Shown: positions 12,243 through 24,200 of the stretch, piece by piece
Layout: each line of letters opens with the position of its first letter
Position numbering within the stretch: position 1 is the stretch's first letter
Source of the DNA: Loxodes magnus
Lineage: Eukaryota > Ciliophora > Karyorelictea > Loxodida > Loxodidae
Reading direction: 5' to 3'
Length of the DNA: 64,000 nt
Assembly (NCBI GenBank): GCA_946699065.1
Contig: CAMPDV010000095.1
Coordinates: forward strand, 620,001-684,000
The notes under the pieces: generated by a model
The model's input: only the letters and a program-made list of their open reading frames with translations
Databases searched by the model: none
What the model was told of the DNA's origin: nothing
Translations under genes and position numbers: made by a program

Positions 12243-13721
12243 TCAGTCTTTTGCTATATAAGTATGAGATGCATTGAAATATCTTTTTATATCATGCCAG
12301 TATTTTTTGAGATTATAATCGTGAGTATTAAAATCTAGTTCAAATCTGACTATTTCTTTAAGATAGTGCTTGAAATTACATCCAAGTAATATTGCAAAAA
12401 TCAAAGGGTTATGGGTTCTTGACCTTCTCTCCTTACTAATCCCTACAGATATTCCATAACATTTTTCATAAAACATTTTAAGATTATAGAAAGTAGGATG
12501 TTCAACTCAATAATCGCAAGTATTTTCTCTTATTTTATCTTTGAATCTATAATGCCATCAAACCTTATGATAATTAAGCATGGTAGCAGTAAATAGCTTT
12601 TGATCACTTATTGGAATACCTAGTCTTTTTTATTCTTAATGAAGTCATTTAGTATCGTTCTGATACAATAGTCATCATTATGTATAATTGGAAATTCAGA
12701 GTTCATCAAAGTTTTTTCAGGAAGATGTGTTGAATATATTAGCCATCTGTTAAGAAACTCATTTTCTTTTATCTTATTCACTTCAACTGAATTTCTCACT
12801 AGAATTTAAAAAGACTTTTACAAAGTCCCTACTATAGTACTGTATATTAGTAAAGGTAATTCTCTTAAATATTTTTTAATTTTTAAATCAAAAAACTTAA
12901 TTTGGTCTATAGAAAGCACCCCCACTATGAGAAAACATATATTCTTTATAATTATGCCAATAATAATCAGAGCAGTTAGCATAAAAGTCATTACTATCTG
13001 AGTTTAAAAGATAATCATCGGGATTCATGAATAAAGGAGCAAATAGTCTTCCATTTTAGTAGAAAGCTTTGATTTAATTACCTTTAATGGTATCGGTACT
13101 GAGAGATAAATTCTTTATAGTTATATTTTAATCCTTCAAATAATTTATGACTTCTTGCAAATGTATGTTCTATCAATCACTCTGATTCTAATATTAAAAG
13201 AAAACGCTTTCAAACCCACAAGTTCTATAGAAATTAACAATATGAGGAACATGTTTTGTCATTTAAGAAGCATCGGTTCCTATAATGAAGTATCTATTCT
13301 TGGGTAACTTAAACTTGTTGTTTATTTTTGTCTCTCAAAATTCTTTAGGGTTAATTTCGAAGCAATAAGAAATATTCTCATACATTTTTAGAATTTAGGA
13401 TGGTAATAAAACTTTTTCATTTGAATCATTTCAACTTTCCACTATTTTTTGCCTTAATTCAAAGAACTCTCAATCTGAATCTTTTTTTTAATTTCCTTTT
13501 TCCTTTTAGTTATCTTGATCTTCACTTTTCAATTATTCAGGCTATTTACTTTCTTGATTTTTATCTCTTTTTACTATTGAAATATTTTACCATATAAAAG
13601 CCAAAGCATCAGATTTATTAGCTAAATCTTTCTTCTAAATTAAGAAAAGTATTGATAAAAATAAGCCGAGCATAAAAAAAGAAAAAACCAAGAAAAGAAT
13701 GATTTTGTTTATCCTTTTCAT
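12243..13721 (-). CDS. Unrecognised Trp-rich type II membrane protein
   Basis: A 492-residue ORF from ATG 13721 to TGA 12243-12245, open throughout with TAA/TAG as Gln. An N-terminal hydrophobic segment after MKRIN (about residues 6-30) looks like a signal anchor. It is followed by a Gln/Lys/Glu-rich stem (about 50-95) and a globular domain with RYFIIGTDASQM, LFAPLFMNPDDYL and YMFSHSGGAFYRPN. The single-anchor, stem and luminal-domain layout is typical of Golgi glycosyltransferases, but I do not recognise the fold, so this is inference only. Tryptophan is very frequent and most Trp codons are TGA (about 14 TGA against 4 TGG), including the doublet in QWWLL. These TGA cannot be stops because the frame and amino-acid composition stay coherent across them. 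Confidence 0.75.
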
Positions 13722-14148
13722 ATTTTAAATTTAAAGGAATCCAAAACTTTAAGGAATTTAGCAAGTAGAGAGTAATTTAAAATAAATTGATTTATTTTAT
13801 TATCCTTTGCTTTAAACTAATTATCAAAATCAACTTATATAAGATTTAAACAAATCCACTCATAATTTATTCTTAAATCTCTTACATATCCGTTAATCTT
13901 TATTTTTTATCGCTTAATGAGGAAAGTAACTGCTTTTATAAAATGTATAAGAAAGAAAAAGGAAAGAAGGATAAAATTTATATTTGATTTATCATTTGGC
14001 TTTAATTTTGGATTCTTAATAATCCTAAAATTTTAAACTTTTATTTTTTATTTCTTTTATCAATTTTCTTCAAAATTCATAAAATCCAACAAATTAGCTT
14101 TTATAGCCATTACTTAAAATTGCTAATTTATTGATGCATTTATAAAAT
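13722..14148. other. AT-rich intergenic
   Basis: No motif found. It separates the start of the type II membrane protein gene (13721) from the 3' end of the minus-strand ORF at 14149. Confidence 0.5.
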
Positions 14149-15003
14149 TCATTAGTTTAAGGAAAATTAGATTGAAAATATTTGAATAAAAAGTAAATAA
14201 ATCTTCTATAAATTCGACACTCAAGCTGAATAAATTTTCTGAAATAATGAAGTTTAGTCATAGACCTTAATTTTTATTAAGGATGATCTGAAACATTTTA
14301 ACAAATATAAGGAGTTATTTACATATCTCAGTGAAATTCATTTCTATAGTTAAAGATTAATAGATAATTCATTGTTATATATAGCTATATCTAATGTTTT
14401 ACTTAATAAATCCTTTTCTTTATAACACTTTATGAGGGTTTTAATTTAATCCTAAAGATATTTAGAATTTTTTATCTTTATTAAAGTGAAAATTTCAGTT
14501 AAAGCATTCCATCTATCTTATTGATTTAATTCAAATATTCTAAATTGTTTTGTTTAATACTTCAATATGTCAGCTTTTTAAATCCTAGCTTATAATTCTT
14601 CTTTTATAAATTAGTTTCTTACCTTTACCTTTAAATCTTAGCATTTTATATTCCAATTTTTAAGAATCTAATTTTAATTTCTACTATTGCATTTTTGTAA
14701 ATTTTAATAGAGGTTTAATGACTCTAACACCTTCTCATAGTTGAACAATCTCGTTTCTAGTTTTATCTACTTTTATTAGAATCCTTAAATTTTTTTACTT
14801 TAAAAAGAGTTAGTTTAGCAATATTAATTAACTAAAAAATTTTAAAGACTAGATGTTTAAAAGTTAAATTAAACATCTTAGATTTTCTTAAAGGTATTAT
14901 ATAAAGGTATTATAAAAGGAAAATAATTTAAATAATTTAAAAAGAAATATTTATTTTTAAACTTATTGAAATAAAGTTTTAGTCAAATTAGCTACTCTTT
15001 CAT
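14149..15003 (-). CDS. Unrecognised helical ORF overlapping the ubiquitin-like stop
   Basis: A 284-residue ORF from ATG 15003-15001 to TGA 14149-14151. It is rich in Lys, Gln, Asn and Leu and predicted mostly helical (for example KLETRLFNYEKVLESLNLYQ and QDRWNALTEIFTLIKIKNSK). No family is recognised. Its ATG shares bases with the TGA of the ubiquitin-like ORF (ATGA overlap), and it lies in a different frame. It could be a separate gene, the second part of a spliced UBL-fusion gene (a 29- or 32-nt GT...AG excision would join the frames), or fortuitous. The Asp/Glu-containing stretches between 14300 and 14800 favour real coding; the first 60 codons are less convincing. Confidence 0.4.
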
Positions 15004-15248
15004 CCTCCTAGTGTAGTGGATACTATAAAAATAGTGCTTCCATTTTCAATGTTATAGTGGTATAAATCGAATTTATCCTCTAACTATTTTGACTAAAATA
15101 TAAGAACTATTTTTTGCCTATCTAAATTTAGCTAGTTTGAAATTATATCCTTTAGTTTACTTATTGTTGTCTTCAAAGTGATATTATGATTATTGCCTAA
15201 TGTAATAGTTTTCCCTTCGAATCCTCTCACAAATATCTCTAAACTCAT
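15000..15248 (-). CDS. Divergent ubiquitin-like protein ending in Gly-Gly
   Basis: An 82-residue product aligning to ubiquitin along its whole length: EIFVRGFEGKTITL for the first hairpin, KIVLIFQSKQLED for the Ile44/Lys48 region, YHYNIENGSTIFIV for beta-5. The C-terminus is LGG followed at once by TGA, so the end falls where mature ubiquitin ends. Lys48 and Lys11 equivalents are kept, and the Lys63 position is Asn. Arg72 and Arg74 of ubiquitin are absent (STTLGG instead of LRLRGG), and there are a few extra residues after the first hairpin, so it is not canonical ubiquitin. If TGA stops here, the protein is made with a free di-Gly and needs no processing protease. Expected role: a conjugatable ubiquitin-like modifier. 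Alternatively it is the N-terminal domain of a fusion with the next ORF. Confidence 0.8.
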
Positions 15249-16071
15249 TTATAATAAAATTACAAACCAGAGAATTTAAATTAAATTACAATATAAATTT
15301 AAGGGAAATTCTCTTCATATACTATTTATTTTATAGTATAATTTACATTTATAAGAATAGTATACTTTTATAAATTTTATTATAAATCAAAATATTTAAC
15401 TTTTCTTAATCAATTCCTCAATTTTAGAATACTTTTAAATTTGATAAATCTTATTTATTTATGCTTCTTAATTATATTAAGATTTATATTTATTTATTTC
15501 TAAGATTAAAATATAATAAAAACTTGCCTTTAATTATCTTTTCTAAAAGAAATTTTTCCAAATCCATTTTATTTAATAAGTTCTTCATTTCAACTTACTT
15601 CACTTTAAACTGTCTAGTTTATTCTATATTTAGAAGCTTTTATTTATAGTTAATTTTCTATTTCTAAAAATCTTACTATTTATTAAAAAATTTGTTTTTG
15701 GTACTACTTTTAGGGAGAAATTTCAGCGATTTTAAATTTATTAAAGTTAAATATCTAAATTTTATATATTTTCTAGTGATTTTTTACTTAAAATTTTAGT
15801 TTTTTCAATCTTAAAAGATATAAAATTTACTGAAAGATCTTTCGTTAAAAAATAATTTAAAAGAAGCCTAAGTTTTGGATTATTCGTTATAGATTACTGA
15901 AGAAACTATTGCAGTTTATTAAAAAGGAATAAACTTACATAGTCAAGTTTTTTACTTATAAGATATAAATATAAAATACAAATAAAACTTGCAATGTTGA
16001 AAGCTTTATTTCTAGATGCATCATAGCATGAAGTTAAGATAAAGGATTAATATCTTTATTTATTTTCTTTT
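15249..16071. other. AT-rich intergenic
   Basis: No supported gene. It contains the upstream region of the ubiquitin-like ORF and the downstream region of the ORF ending at 16072. Confidence 0.5.
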
Positions 16072-17289
16072 TCAAAGTAACTTTTTCTCTTTGCTTATCG
16101 AATTAAAGTAATCCAATCTTTTATTGACATCTTCCTTGTTTAAACTGTTTTTATTATAATTTTCAAGTAAAACAAAAGCAAAGAGAAGAATTATGATAGT
16201 TCATTAAAGGGTAACTTAAAAATGCTATTAGAGATTAATATAATAATTGGTTTTAAAATTATTATTTTATAATCTATTACTCCATTAATTCATATTATAA
16301 TTTATAGAAAATAAGGCATATGTTGTTAAGATTATCCTAACTACTTGAAATAAAAATCTCAATTATTTTTAATTACCTTTTTTTAGAAGATACTTTTTGA
16401 GATTTGCTTTATCAAACTTGAAGAATGAATATTCTAACACTAAGAAATGAAAAGTTATAAAGAGACAAATTAAATTATTAAAGTTCGATTTTTTATATTT
16501 TTTTTCCAAAATTTTTTAAAAGATATGAACTACTGTGATAATGATATTGCTAGTATATGTCTAAGATTAGGTTAAATTAAGTGTTTGAATTGATTTAATT
16601 ATTAGGAAAATAACTTATAAAGGTTTTTATTTTCTCATTATAAATCACTTAAGATATTTAGGTTTTAAACAGCATATTCTATTTTAAATGCATTTGAAAG
16701 TATTCAATTTTTTAATTTTTTCGGGCATCTTATAATATTTATTTAAGAATCAAAGTCTTAAGATGACTTAATACTTTCTACATTATAATAATTATTTATC
16801 CTTTTATGAAGAAGTTTTTTCAATATCCTTAACTAATTTGCATTCTGCACAAAGATCTTAAAGAAAATTTTCTAAACAATTACCCTGATTTCAGGATTCA
16901 TTGACTTGAATCGAAATTTACTTAAATCTTAAATACTTATTATGAGAATAGACTTAGATATTTTCATTTAATTTATTTTCATATTTCCTTCGTTGCTCTG
17001 TATCTGTACTGGATAAATATTTATTTCTCAAATTTTTTTTTTCAATTGACTGTAATTTCCCATAAGTAGCTCAACTTTTATTCTCTATAAATAAAATTTT
17101 TTAATAAAGCCGATAAATCTAGAAATAAGCCTAGTTTAGATTTACCTTTAAATACCTAATATTATTTTAAATTAAATAAGAGATAGGTATTTTCCTTATA
17201 GATATGCTCAACTATTATGGAAATAGTAAACATTTAAATTTAACTTATTTAATATATTCTTTTATATTTCTCAATCTATTACTAACCAT
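16072..17289 (-). CDS. Unrecognised ORF, possible membrane protein
   Basis: A 405-codon ORF from ATG 17289 to TGA 16072-16074 with no family match. The most protein-like part is about residues 85-175 (STDTEQRRKYENKLNENIQ, ISIQVNESWNQGNCLENFLQ, DLCAECKLVKDIEKTSSQKD). The C-terminal third has a hydrophobic stretch (TIIILLFAFVLLENYN) followed by a charged tail, NKEDVNKRLDYFNSISKEKK. The middle is hydrophobic and Lys-rich. Since no codon obligatorily terminates, length alone is not evidence; I rely on composition. A run of ten A at 17031-17042 (minus-strand sense) would be a plausible site for frame error. Confidence 0.45.
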
Positions 17290-18193
17290 TTATCTAAAAG
17301 TCTTTTAGATTTTATTTTTTATCTATTTTATATCTTAAAATTTATAAATCACTTATCAACATAATTATATATCAAAAAATTAGTGAAGTGAAATAAATAA
17401 CTAGAAATCTAAGAGTTAATACATTATATACATCTAAATCTAAAATAAATTTACTCTTTAACTAGTAATTAGTAAGCAGGTTTCTGAGCTTGCCTTTTAC
17501 TCTTATTAATAATGCTTCAATAGCCTAGATAATTTACATTACATAAATTTTAAATTCCTCAAGTTTTAATTCAAATTTTATTCCATATGGTTATATTTGA
17601 TAATTATTTAAATTTCTAAATTGATAGAAAATATAACTAGTACGAGGTATTTAAAAATTTTTATTTTGTTTAATAATATCAAACTTATCAAATTTTAATT
17701 ATTTCTTTGTCTCAAATCATATCACTTTTGTGTTAATTCATAAATAAAGATTAAACTTAATTTTGCTAATTTTTTATTTATTTCAGTTATAGTTATGTAC
17801 TTTATATATTCACGTTACATGCCTATCCTTTTTTATTTAATAATGTTAATTAATATTTATCTATTTATTCTATTTTATTTCTCATTTTATTTTTTATATT
17901 AATATTTCGCTTTTAATTTTTAAAGGAAAGGTAATTAATTTCTTTATATTATATTACTATTAATGCATACAGTGTAAAATCTATTTTTCCAAATATAGTA
18001 CTTAGAATTTCTTAAGCTTAAATAATTTAAAATAAAGCTATATTTATCTATATTAGCTTTTAGATTGCAAATTAATTCATTTTTAATATACAGAGGATTA
18101 TATAAAAACTTATGCTTTAGGTTTTTAATACTTTAAGCTTAATGCATTACACTTAAAATATAAAGCAGTTCTCTCAAATTTAATTTTAATTAT
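17290..18193. other. AT-rich intergenic, divergent promoter region
   Basis: Lies between two divergently oriented putative genes (start at 17289 on minus, start at 18194 on plus). No motif-bearing ORF seen. Confidence 0.4.
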
Positions 18194-19735
18194 ATGGAAA
18201 TGAAAGATGAAGCAGATAATCCATCCTTAAAAGGATTAATAGGGAAATATTATAATTTTAATAATACTGTTAATTATCTAAAATAGGAATAAATGTATTA
18301 GTTAATCAGCAGCATAGATCATTATAATCTAAATACAAACAAAGCAGATCTATTTAATTTATTTATAAGTGTAGACAGGTATAAATAATCTATGAAAACT
18401 AAATACATTATTTTGACTATGTCTTTAAACATTTTATCGCTACATTTCTCAGTTATAATAATTATGAATTTGAAGATATATCAATTAGCTGAAATAAGTT
18501 TTAAAATAATATAATCAGGGTAATTGAATAAATAAACTGAGAAATTATGTAGGAAATGGAAGAATCCTGGAATTTACTTTTAAGTTAAAAAGATGTTTAA
18601 TTTAAAATCTAAAGTAGCTGAGATGAAAAAAGAATATGAGAGCAATAAATGAAGATTATAACTAAATATAATGAACAGTTCAATAAATTGGTTTTAAAAA
18701 GAATACTTAAAATAATTATAAAAATCATATTTACATTTCACATTAAAATATCTATAAAAAATCCTTTAGAAAATAAAATGTAGAAACCTTTCATACATTA
18801 AATTCTAAATTAATCATTTTTATGAAGAGTTTTGGTAAATTGAAAATTGAGATAGTAAAATAATTTAAAATGATATAAATAAATTTAATAAAGCATCTTT
18901 ATATATTTATTCTTGCAAAAATACTTAATTTAATTTTGTAAAGGTATATTAAGATTAACTCCTTTAGAGTAAATATCTAAGAGTAACTTTGATATGCAAT
19001 AAATTAATTCTAAATAATAAATTTTTATTTTTTATTGTCAAAAAATAGATAATAATTTCTAGGAAATTATTATGATATTGAGAGCTAAGTGTTGAACATT
19101 TATAAGCAAAATATAATAGCAGAAAATATGACTAAGCTAACCTTTATAAATTTATATTACAATGAAAAAGAGAATATAAAGAGAAAAATATACTTATATA
19201 ATTAATATATTTTAAAGGAAAATAAGCATCTGCTTAAATAGATTAAAGTACTAATTAGGAATTTTAAAATTTAATTTCATAGCTTTAAAAGATTATAAAT
19301 TTAATTTTGTTGCTTTTCTCGTTTTAAAATTAATTATTAGTTATTCTTTAGATATATAAGTAGTCAAATGAGCTCCATAATAAAATTATAATAAATAATT
19401 TAATATAGGCGGGAAAGAGTATATTTCATAGCAAAATTTAATTTCTTAAATTTTCATTAAGGTATATAAAAGTTTAGAAACGAAAGAAAATAATTGAAAT
19501 TGATCTTTAAGATATGAAATAATAGCTCTAATTATCTAAAAAATTACATCATTAAAAAACTAAAGAAATTCTTATGAAAAAACTAGGTTAAGTTAAAAAT
19601 AACTTTATTCAACTTTGATACCTTGTAAATTATACTATTTAAGATATAGTAGAAACTCATTTATTTTATCTATAAATTGCTGAAGATTCTTAACAAAATT
19701 TAACTAAAAGGTGAAATGAAATATTTATTTAATGA
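18194..19735 (+). CDS. Unrecognised Lys/Gln-rich ORF
   Basis: A 513-codon ORF starting MEMKDEADNPSLKGLIGKYY, with an acidic, proline- and glycine-containing N-terminus that looks like a genuine protein start. One hydrophobic segment lies at about residues 73-95 (YIILTMSLNILSLHFSVII). The rest is helical and basic, with AEMKKEYESNKW and KKIIEIDLQDMKQQLQLSKK. Several in-frame TGA (18650, 18847, 19073 and others) are read as Trp. The chosen stop at 19733-19735 is followed four codons later by another in-frame TGA (19745). If an earlier TGA is the true stop, the protein ends at residue 152 or 293. No family recognised. Confidence 0.45.
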
Positions 19736-21260
19736 TTTTCTTAATGAAAATATAAAAAATTTTAAAAAGACTAATATATGAAATAAATTTAATAAACTTA
19801 GCTTAGGATATAATTTAAAGAAATGTGACTATTAAAGTAATTTATAATACTTTTAATTGATCTTTTTAAATATTAATTAAAACATTCTCTAGCTATCATT
19901 ATAAAAATTAAAAGTTTGGCTATCGCTTTATTGTTTGGTTCTGCTTTCAGTAATTAATTTCTATGCTTATTAATTAATTTTAGATTTAGCATTTCTTTAT
20001 TATATACAATTTATTTTGTAAAATCCTGTGCTAAAAATCAATAAAACTAGATTTATCTTTAGACTCAAATAATCAAAATTTATTGCTTGCTTAATTTTCC
20101 ACTTTAATTAATAAAAATAAATCCCCTCTTTTTACTAAGCTATTCACCCTATTAAATTTTTTATATTAGCAGGATTTATAGAAAAACTTAATTAGTTTAA
20201 AAATTAGAAGATTTTTAGTATATAAAATTTTAGCAACAGATATTTAAATTAAAGATGATATCATCAAATAAGAAATTTTAAAATAAGCTAAATTGTGTAG
20301 ATGTAATGATACTTCTTTTAATTTTATAAGTGAGCTACAAATAACTATTTCTTAATAAATAGGTATTTTTTATAAAGCATTAATATATAATACTTCATAT
20401 CAAGTAAAAAAGAATAAGCAATTATACCTATTTTTTAATTAAATGATATCTAAGAATCAAAATCATTTAATAGTTATGTGATATTTATATAATTATGCTT
20501 AATGTGAAATAAGTGTTAAGGCATGAAAAATTTATTTTAAAAGGGTAAATTTTAATTCTCTTTCTTTTAGATTTTATAAAATTAGAAATTAAACAGCTCA
20601 AGTAAATTAGATAAAAATTTAATCTTAAAAGATATTTTGAAATAAGCTAGAAAAGAAGTGTATTTATAAGCTTTAATCTCTTAGTTATAAATCCTATTTA
20701 ATTTCATCAGTTTTGTATACCTGATTATTTATAATTTCTTAAATACAAATAAAAAACCTTTATTTATTTAAAGATCTATAGTGCAATCGTAGAAAATATT
20801 TCCTTAATGAAAGTTAAAGATATTCAAATTATATAGCTTTAACTATTTTATTGTTTTCTCTTTTTGCTATATAGGTATCATTCTCAAAAATTATACCTAA
20901 ATCCAACTATTTTCTTATATATTTAGAGACTTTCATAAATAACAATAAAATTAATAACAATATGCTTTTAAACATTGCTGGCTTTATTTTTCTTAAAGCG
21001 ATAGATTTATAGAAAATCAAAGCATAATTTTAAAATTTCTAACATTTATAAAAAGTTTATTATGCTTAATTAGATTTTTAGTTTAAATATTAGTCTTCTG
21101 TTATAGGAAGAGGAGAAGAAATTCAACAAATAGAATAAATTATATATCTATAAACTTATAAAAAAATCCTAATTAGTTATGTTTTATCTTTAGCATTATT
21201 ATAATTGTTAGCTTAGAGAATTTTAATTTTAGTTTTACTAGATTTAGTTAAAAAGATTAA
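19736..21260. other. AT-rich intergenic
   Basis: No coding-like stretch or RNA-like GC-rich island found. It ends at the left boundary of the inverted repeat. Confidence 0.55.
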
Positions 21261-24200
21261 AAGCTTATAATTAAAAATAAATAAAATGAAATTTCTTAGC
21301 TGAATCTTTTCATTTTATATCTTAATTGTCATTCAACTTTTCTAAATTTCACTGTAGTGTTAGCATAGATGTGAAAGTAATCAGTGATGTACAGCTGATG
21401 AAAGAGGAGATGTATGCTGGGACTGTCCTACTACGGATTTGATCCAGCACTTGGGGAGTGTTGTACTGATTGCTATATAAATACAGGTACTGATAAATGC
21501 GAAACTTGCTTAATCCCTAAAAAAATAGATTCTTCAAAATGCTTAAGTGTTTGCTCTTAAAACCATTATTATGATCCTGTAAGAAGAAATTGCATTCAGT
21601 GTCCTTGAAGAAGATATCATTACAATTGCCAAAACTGCTACTTTGTTTATAATTCAGATACTTGAGATTGTACAGAAAATGGATATTGTTGTAATGAATG
21701 TCCTGTCGGTAAGAGAATAATAGCAAACCCTATTCCTTAAACTTATACACATACTGATATTTAGAGATGCACTGACGATAGAGTAGATATTAATGAATAT
21801 TAGTAATGTAATAATATTTCTGAAAGTATTGCTGGAAAATATTACTACTGGGACGGAGTAAAATATTGCATTCCATCAGATTCAGTAAATATGGTATACA
21901 ATTCAGCTACTTAAACCAATGCAGTAAGAGCTTGCACGATTAATTCCTGTGGATATTCTAGTTCTAAGCCTACTTACGAAGTTTTATACGATCTTGAAAA
22001 GTTTCCAGGAGACAAACCGAATGTTTGTGTGCTTGTGAATGTCCTGATGGATGCAAAGACTGTTATTTAAAAGATGAAAATGTATTTTGTGAAAGTTGCT
22101 GAAATCCAGACAAAAATAGTAAGCGTTGGTTCAAATTCAAAAATACCTGTATAGATCAGTGTCCTCCTAATTGATACTTAAAAAATTCAACTAATGAATG
22201 CTTGCAGTGTCCATAACCTTCCAGTTGCTCAACATGCTATTATAATGGGACTTCATGCTAGCCATGTTCATCAAACTGTGAATAATGCTATTATAATAGT
22301 GATACGCATTCATAAAATTGTGCAAGATGTACCTATTAAATAAGTAATGCAACAATGTATTACATAAATAAAGATTATACTGACTGTTCATAAACTTGCG
22401 CTTCTAATACTTATTTAGACAATTAAAAGAGTTTATCTTATTAGTGTAAATAATGTCCTACAGGATCAGAATACTGCACGTATTGCTATCTAGATACTGA
22501 TTAAAAATGTAAATCTTGCACTGATAGTGATTGTAGATTATGCTACAAAGAGAGCGGAGCAGAAAAATGTTAAAGAGGATAATCCGGTTATGCTGGTTAT
22601 TGAACATCATCTACAGCTTCGGATCATAATCCAGGAAGTAAGTATCTAAGAAGTGAAGATTGAGTCTGAGTTGATTAGTCTACATGTGTTTAAACTAATG
22701 AATTTTGAGTTAGCTGATAAGAATGCAAAAGATGCTCTAATTAGGCTTTAAATTGCTGATATTGTGATTAAGGATAATGTAATGGATGTTAGCACTGAGA
22801 TGGATATTTCTGGTGAAGTGGAAGTTGTCGAAAATCTTGTCCAGATGCGTCATATTCAATTGCAGATACTGAAACAGGAAGTTGAATAAAACCAACTGAA
22901 TGTACAAGGATAGGTAAATATATAACTTAAGACACTGTTAAAAAATGCCAATTTTGTGACTTCAGATTACTACCTAATGCTTGCATAGATTGTGATTCTA
23001 TCGGTTGCATTGCTTGTCGTTTCACTGATGGACATATTATAAAATATATTGATCCACTTGCTAGAACTTGTGTAGATAACTGTCCTTTTGGATTTGGAAA
23101 ATATAAAATTACTAATTATAAATTAACTGGGAAAGTAGCTTATGTATGTAGAAACTGCTCTGATACAGATGATGGACTTCCAATCCTTCAATATCAAAAT
23201 ATTGTAAAACATGTAATTGGAATTCCGGAACTTTCTAATGTGAAAATTGTGAATATGACACATATTATAGCTACTAACGCTATTGAGATCCTTCTAATAC
23301 TGATTGCATAAAGACTTGCCCTACCTATGAATATTATCCGATTAACTATACTGATCCTAATGGAAAAACAATTGGAGCTTGTAAACCTTGCCCTACCGAT
23401 ATATTGGGTTTGGGTGTTAGAAAATGTGAGATAAGGAATAATAAACTTATAGCTACTGAATGTAAAATTTATAGCACTAAATAATGACAATTAACTTGTC
23501 ACTAAGATTAAATTTGTGTTAGAGATTGTAGTGAAGGCTATTATGAAGGAACTTGGTGAAATTGGTGTTGCTTTCGTTGCAGAGAAGATGGACAATAACA
23601 TATAGGATGCATAGCTTGCCGTTATTTAAATCCTTATGTTCATTGCGATAAATGTTCTTATGATAAAATCAATAATACAAAGACTTTTATACAACCTAGC
23701 TCTTTTCCTAAAAATTGTGTTTACTAATGTCCTTTCGGCCAATATGGACATTGAGATTCACTTACTTTGCTTGGAACATGCTTAAACTGTCTTCCAACTA
23801 TTTAAAGTAAAGATCCTAAGTGTATTGCTTGCTAAGAAAATGAAATATTTGAATTAGAGTGTACAGCCTGCACTGATCTTTACTACATCAATCCTTTAGA
23901 TCATTTATGTTATTTAGATTGCCCTTCAAACATGTATGGCTATTATGTAAATTCAACTAGAACTTGCAAATTATGCACAGAAGCTGATACCTCTAAATCA
24001 TGGGCATAGTGTGGATATACAACGGATGGTGTACTAATTCCTTACAAATGCTTAAAAGTTGATAGTAGTCAGTATTGACTTAAAGATAATTAATGTGTAA
24101 TGGAATGTGGAAATGGATACTTCCAGAAAATTTATTGGTAAACTTCTGATTATATATGTATCAAATGCGATGACGTAGATCATTATGATGATGCAGTATT

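Noticed and set aside
13400-13597. Plus-strand 65-codon hydrophobic ORF
   Set aside because: Antisense shadow of the stem region of the type II membrane protein gene (minus strand, 12243-13721).
15461-15649. Plus-strand 62-codon Ile/Leu/Phe-rich ORF
   Set aside because: Composition is that expected of AT-rich non-coding DNA; no motif.
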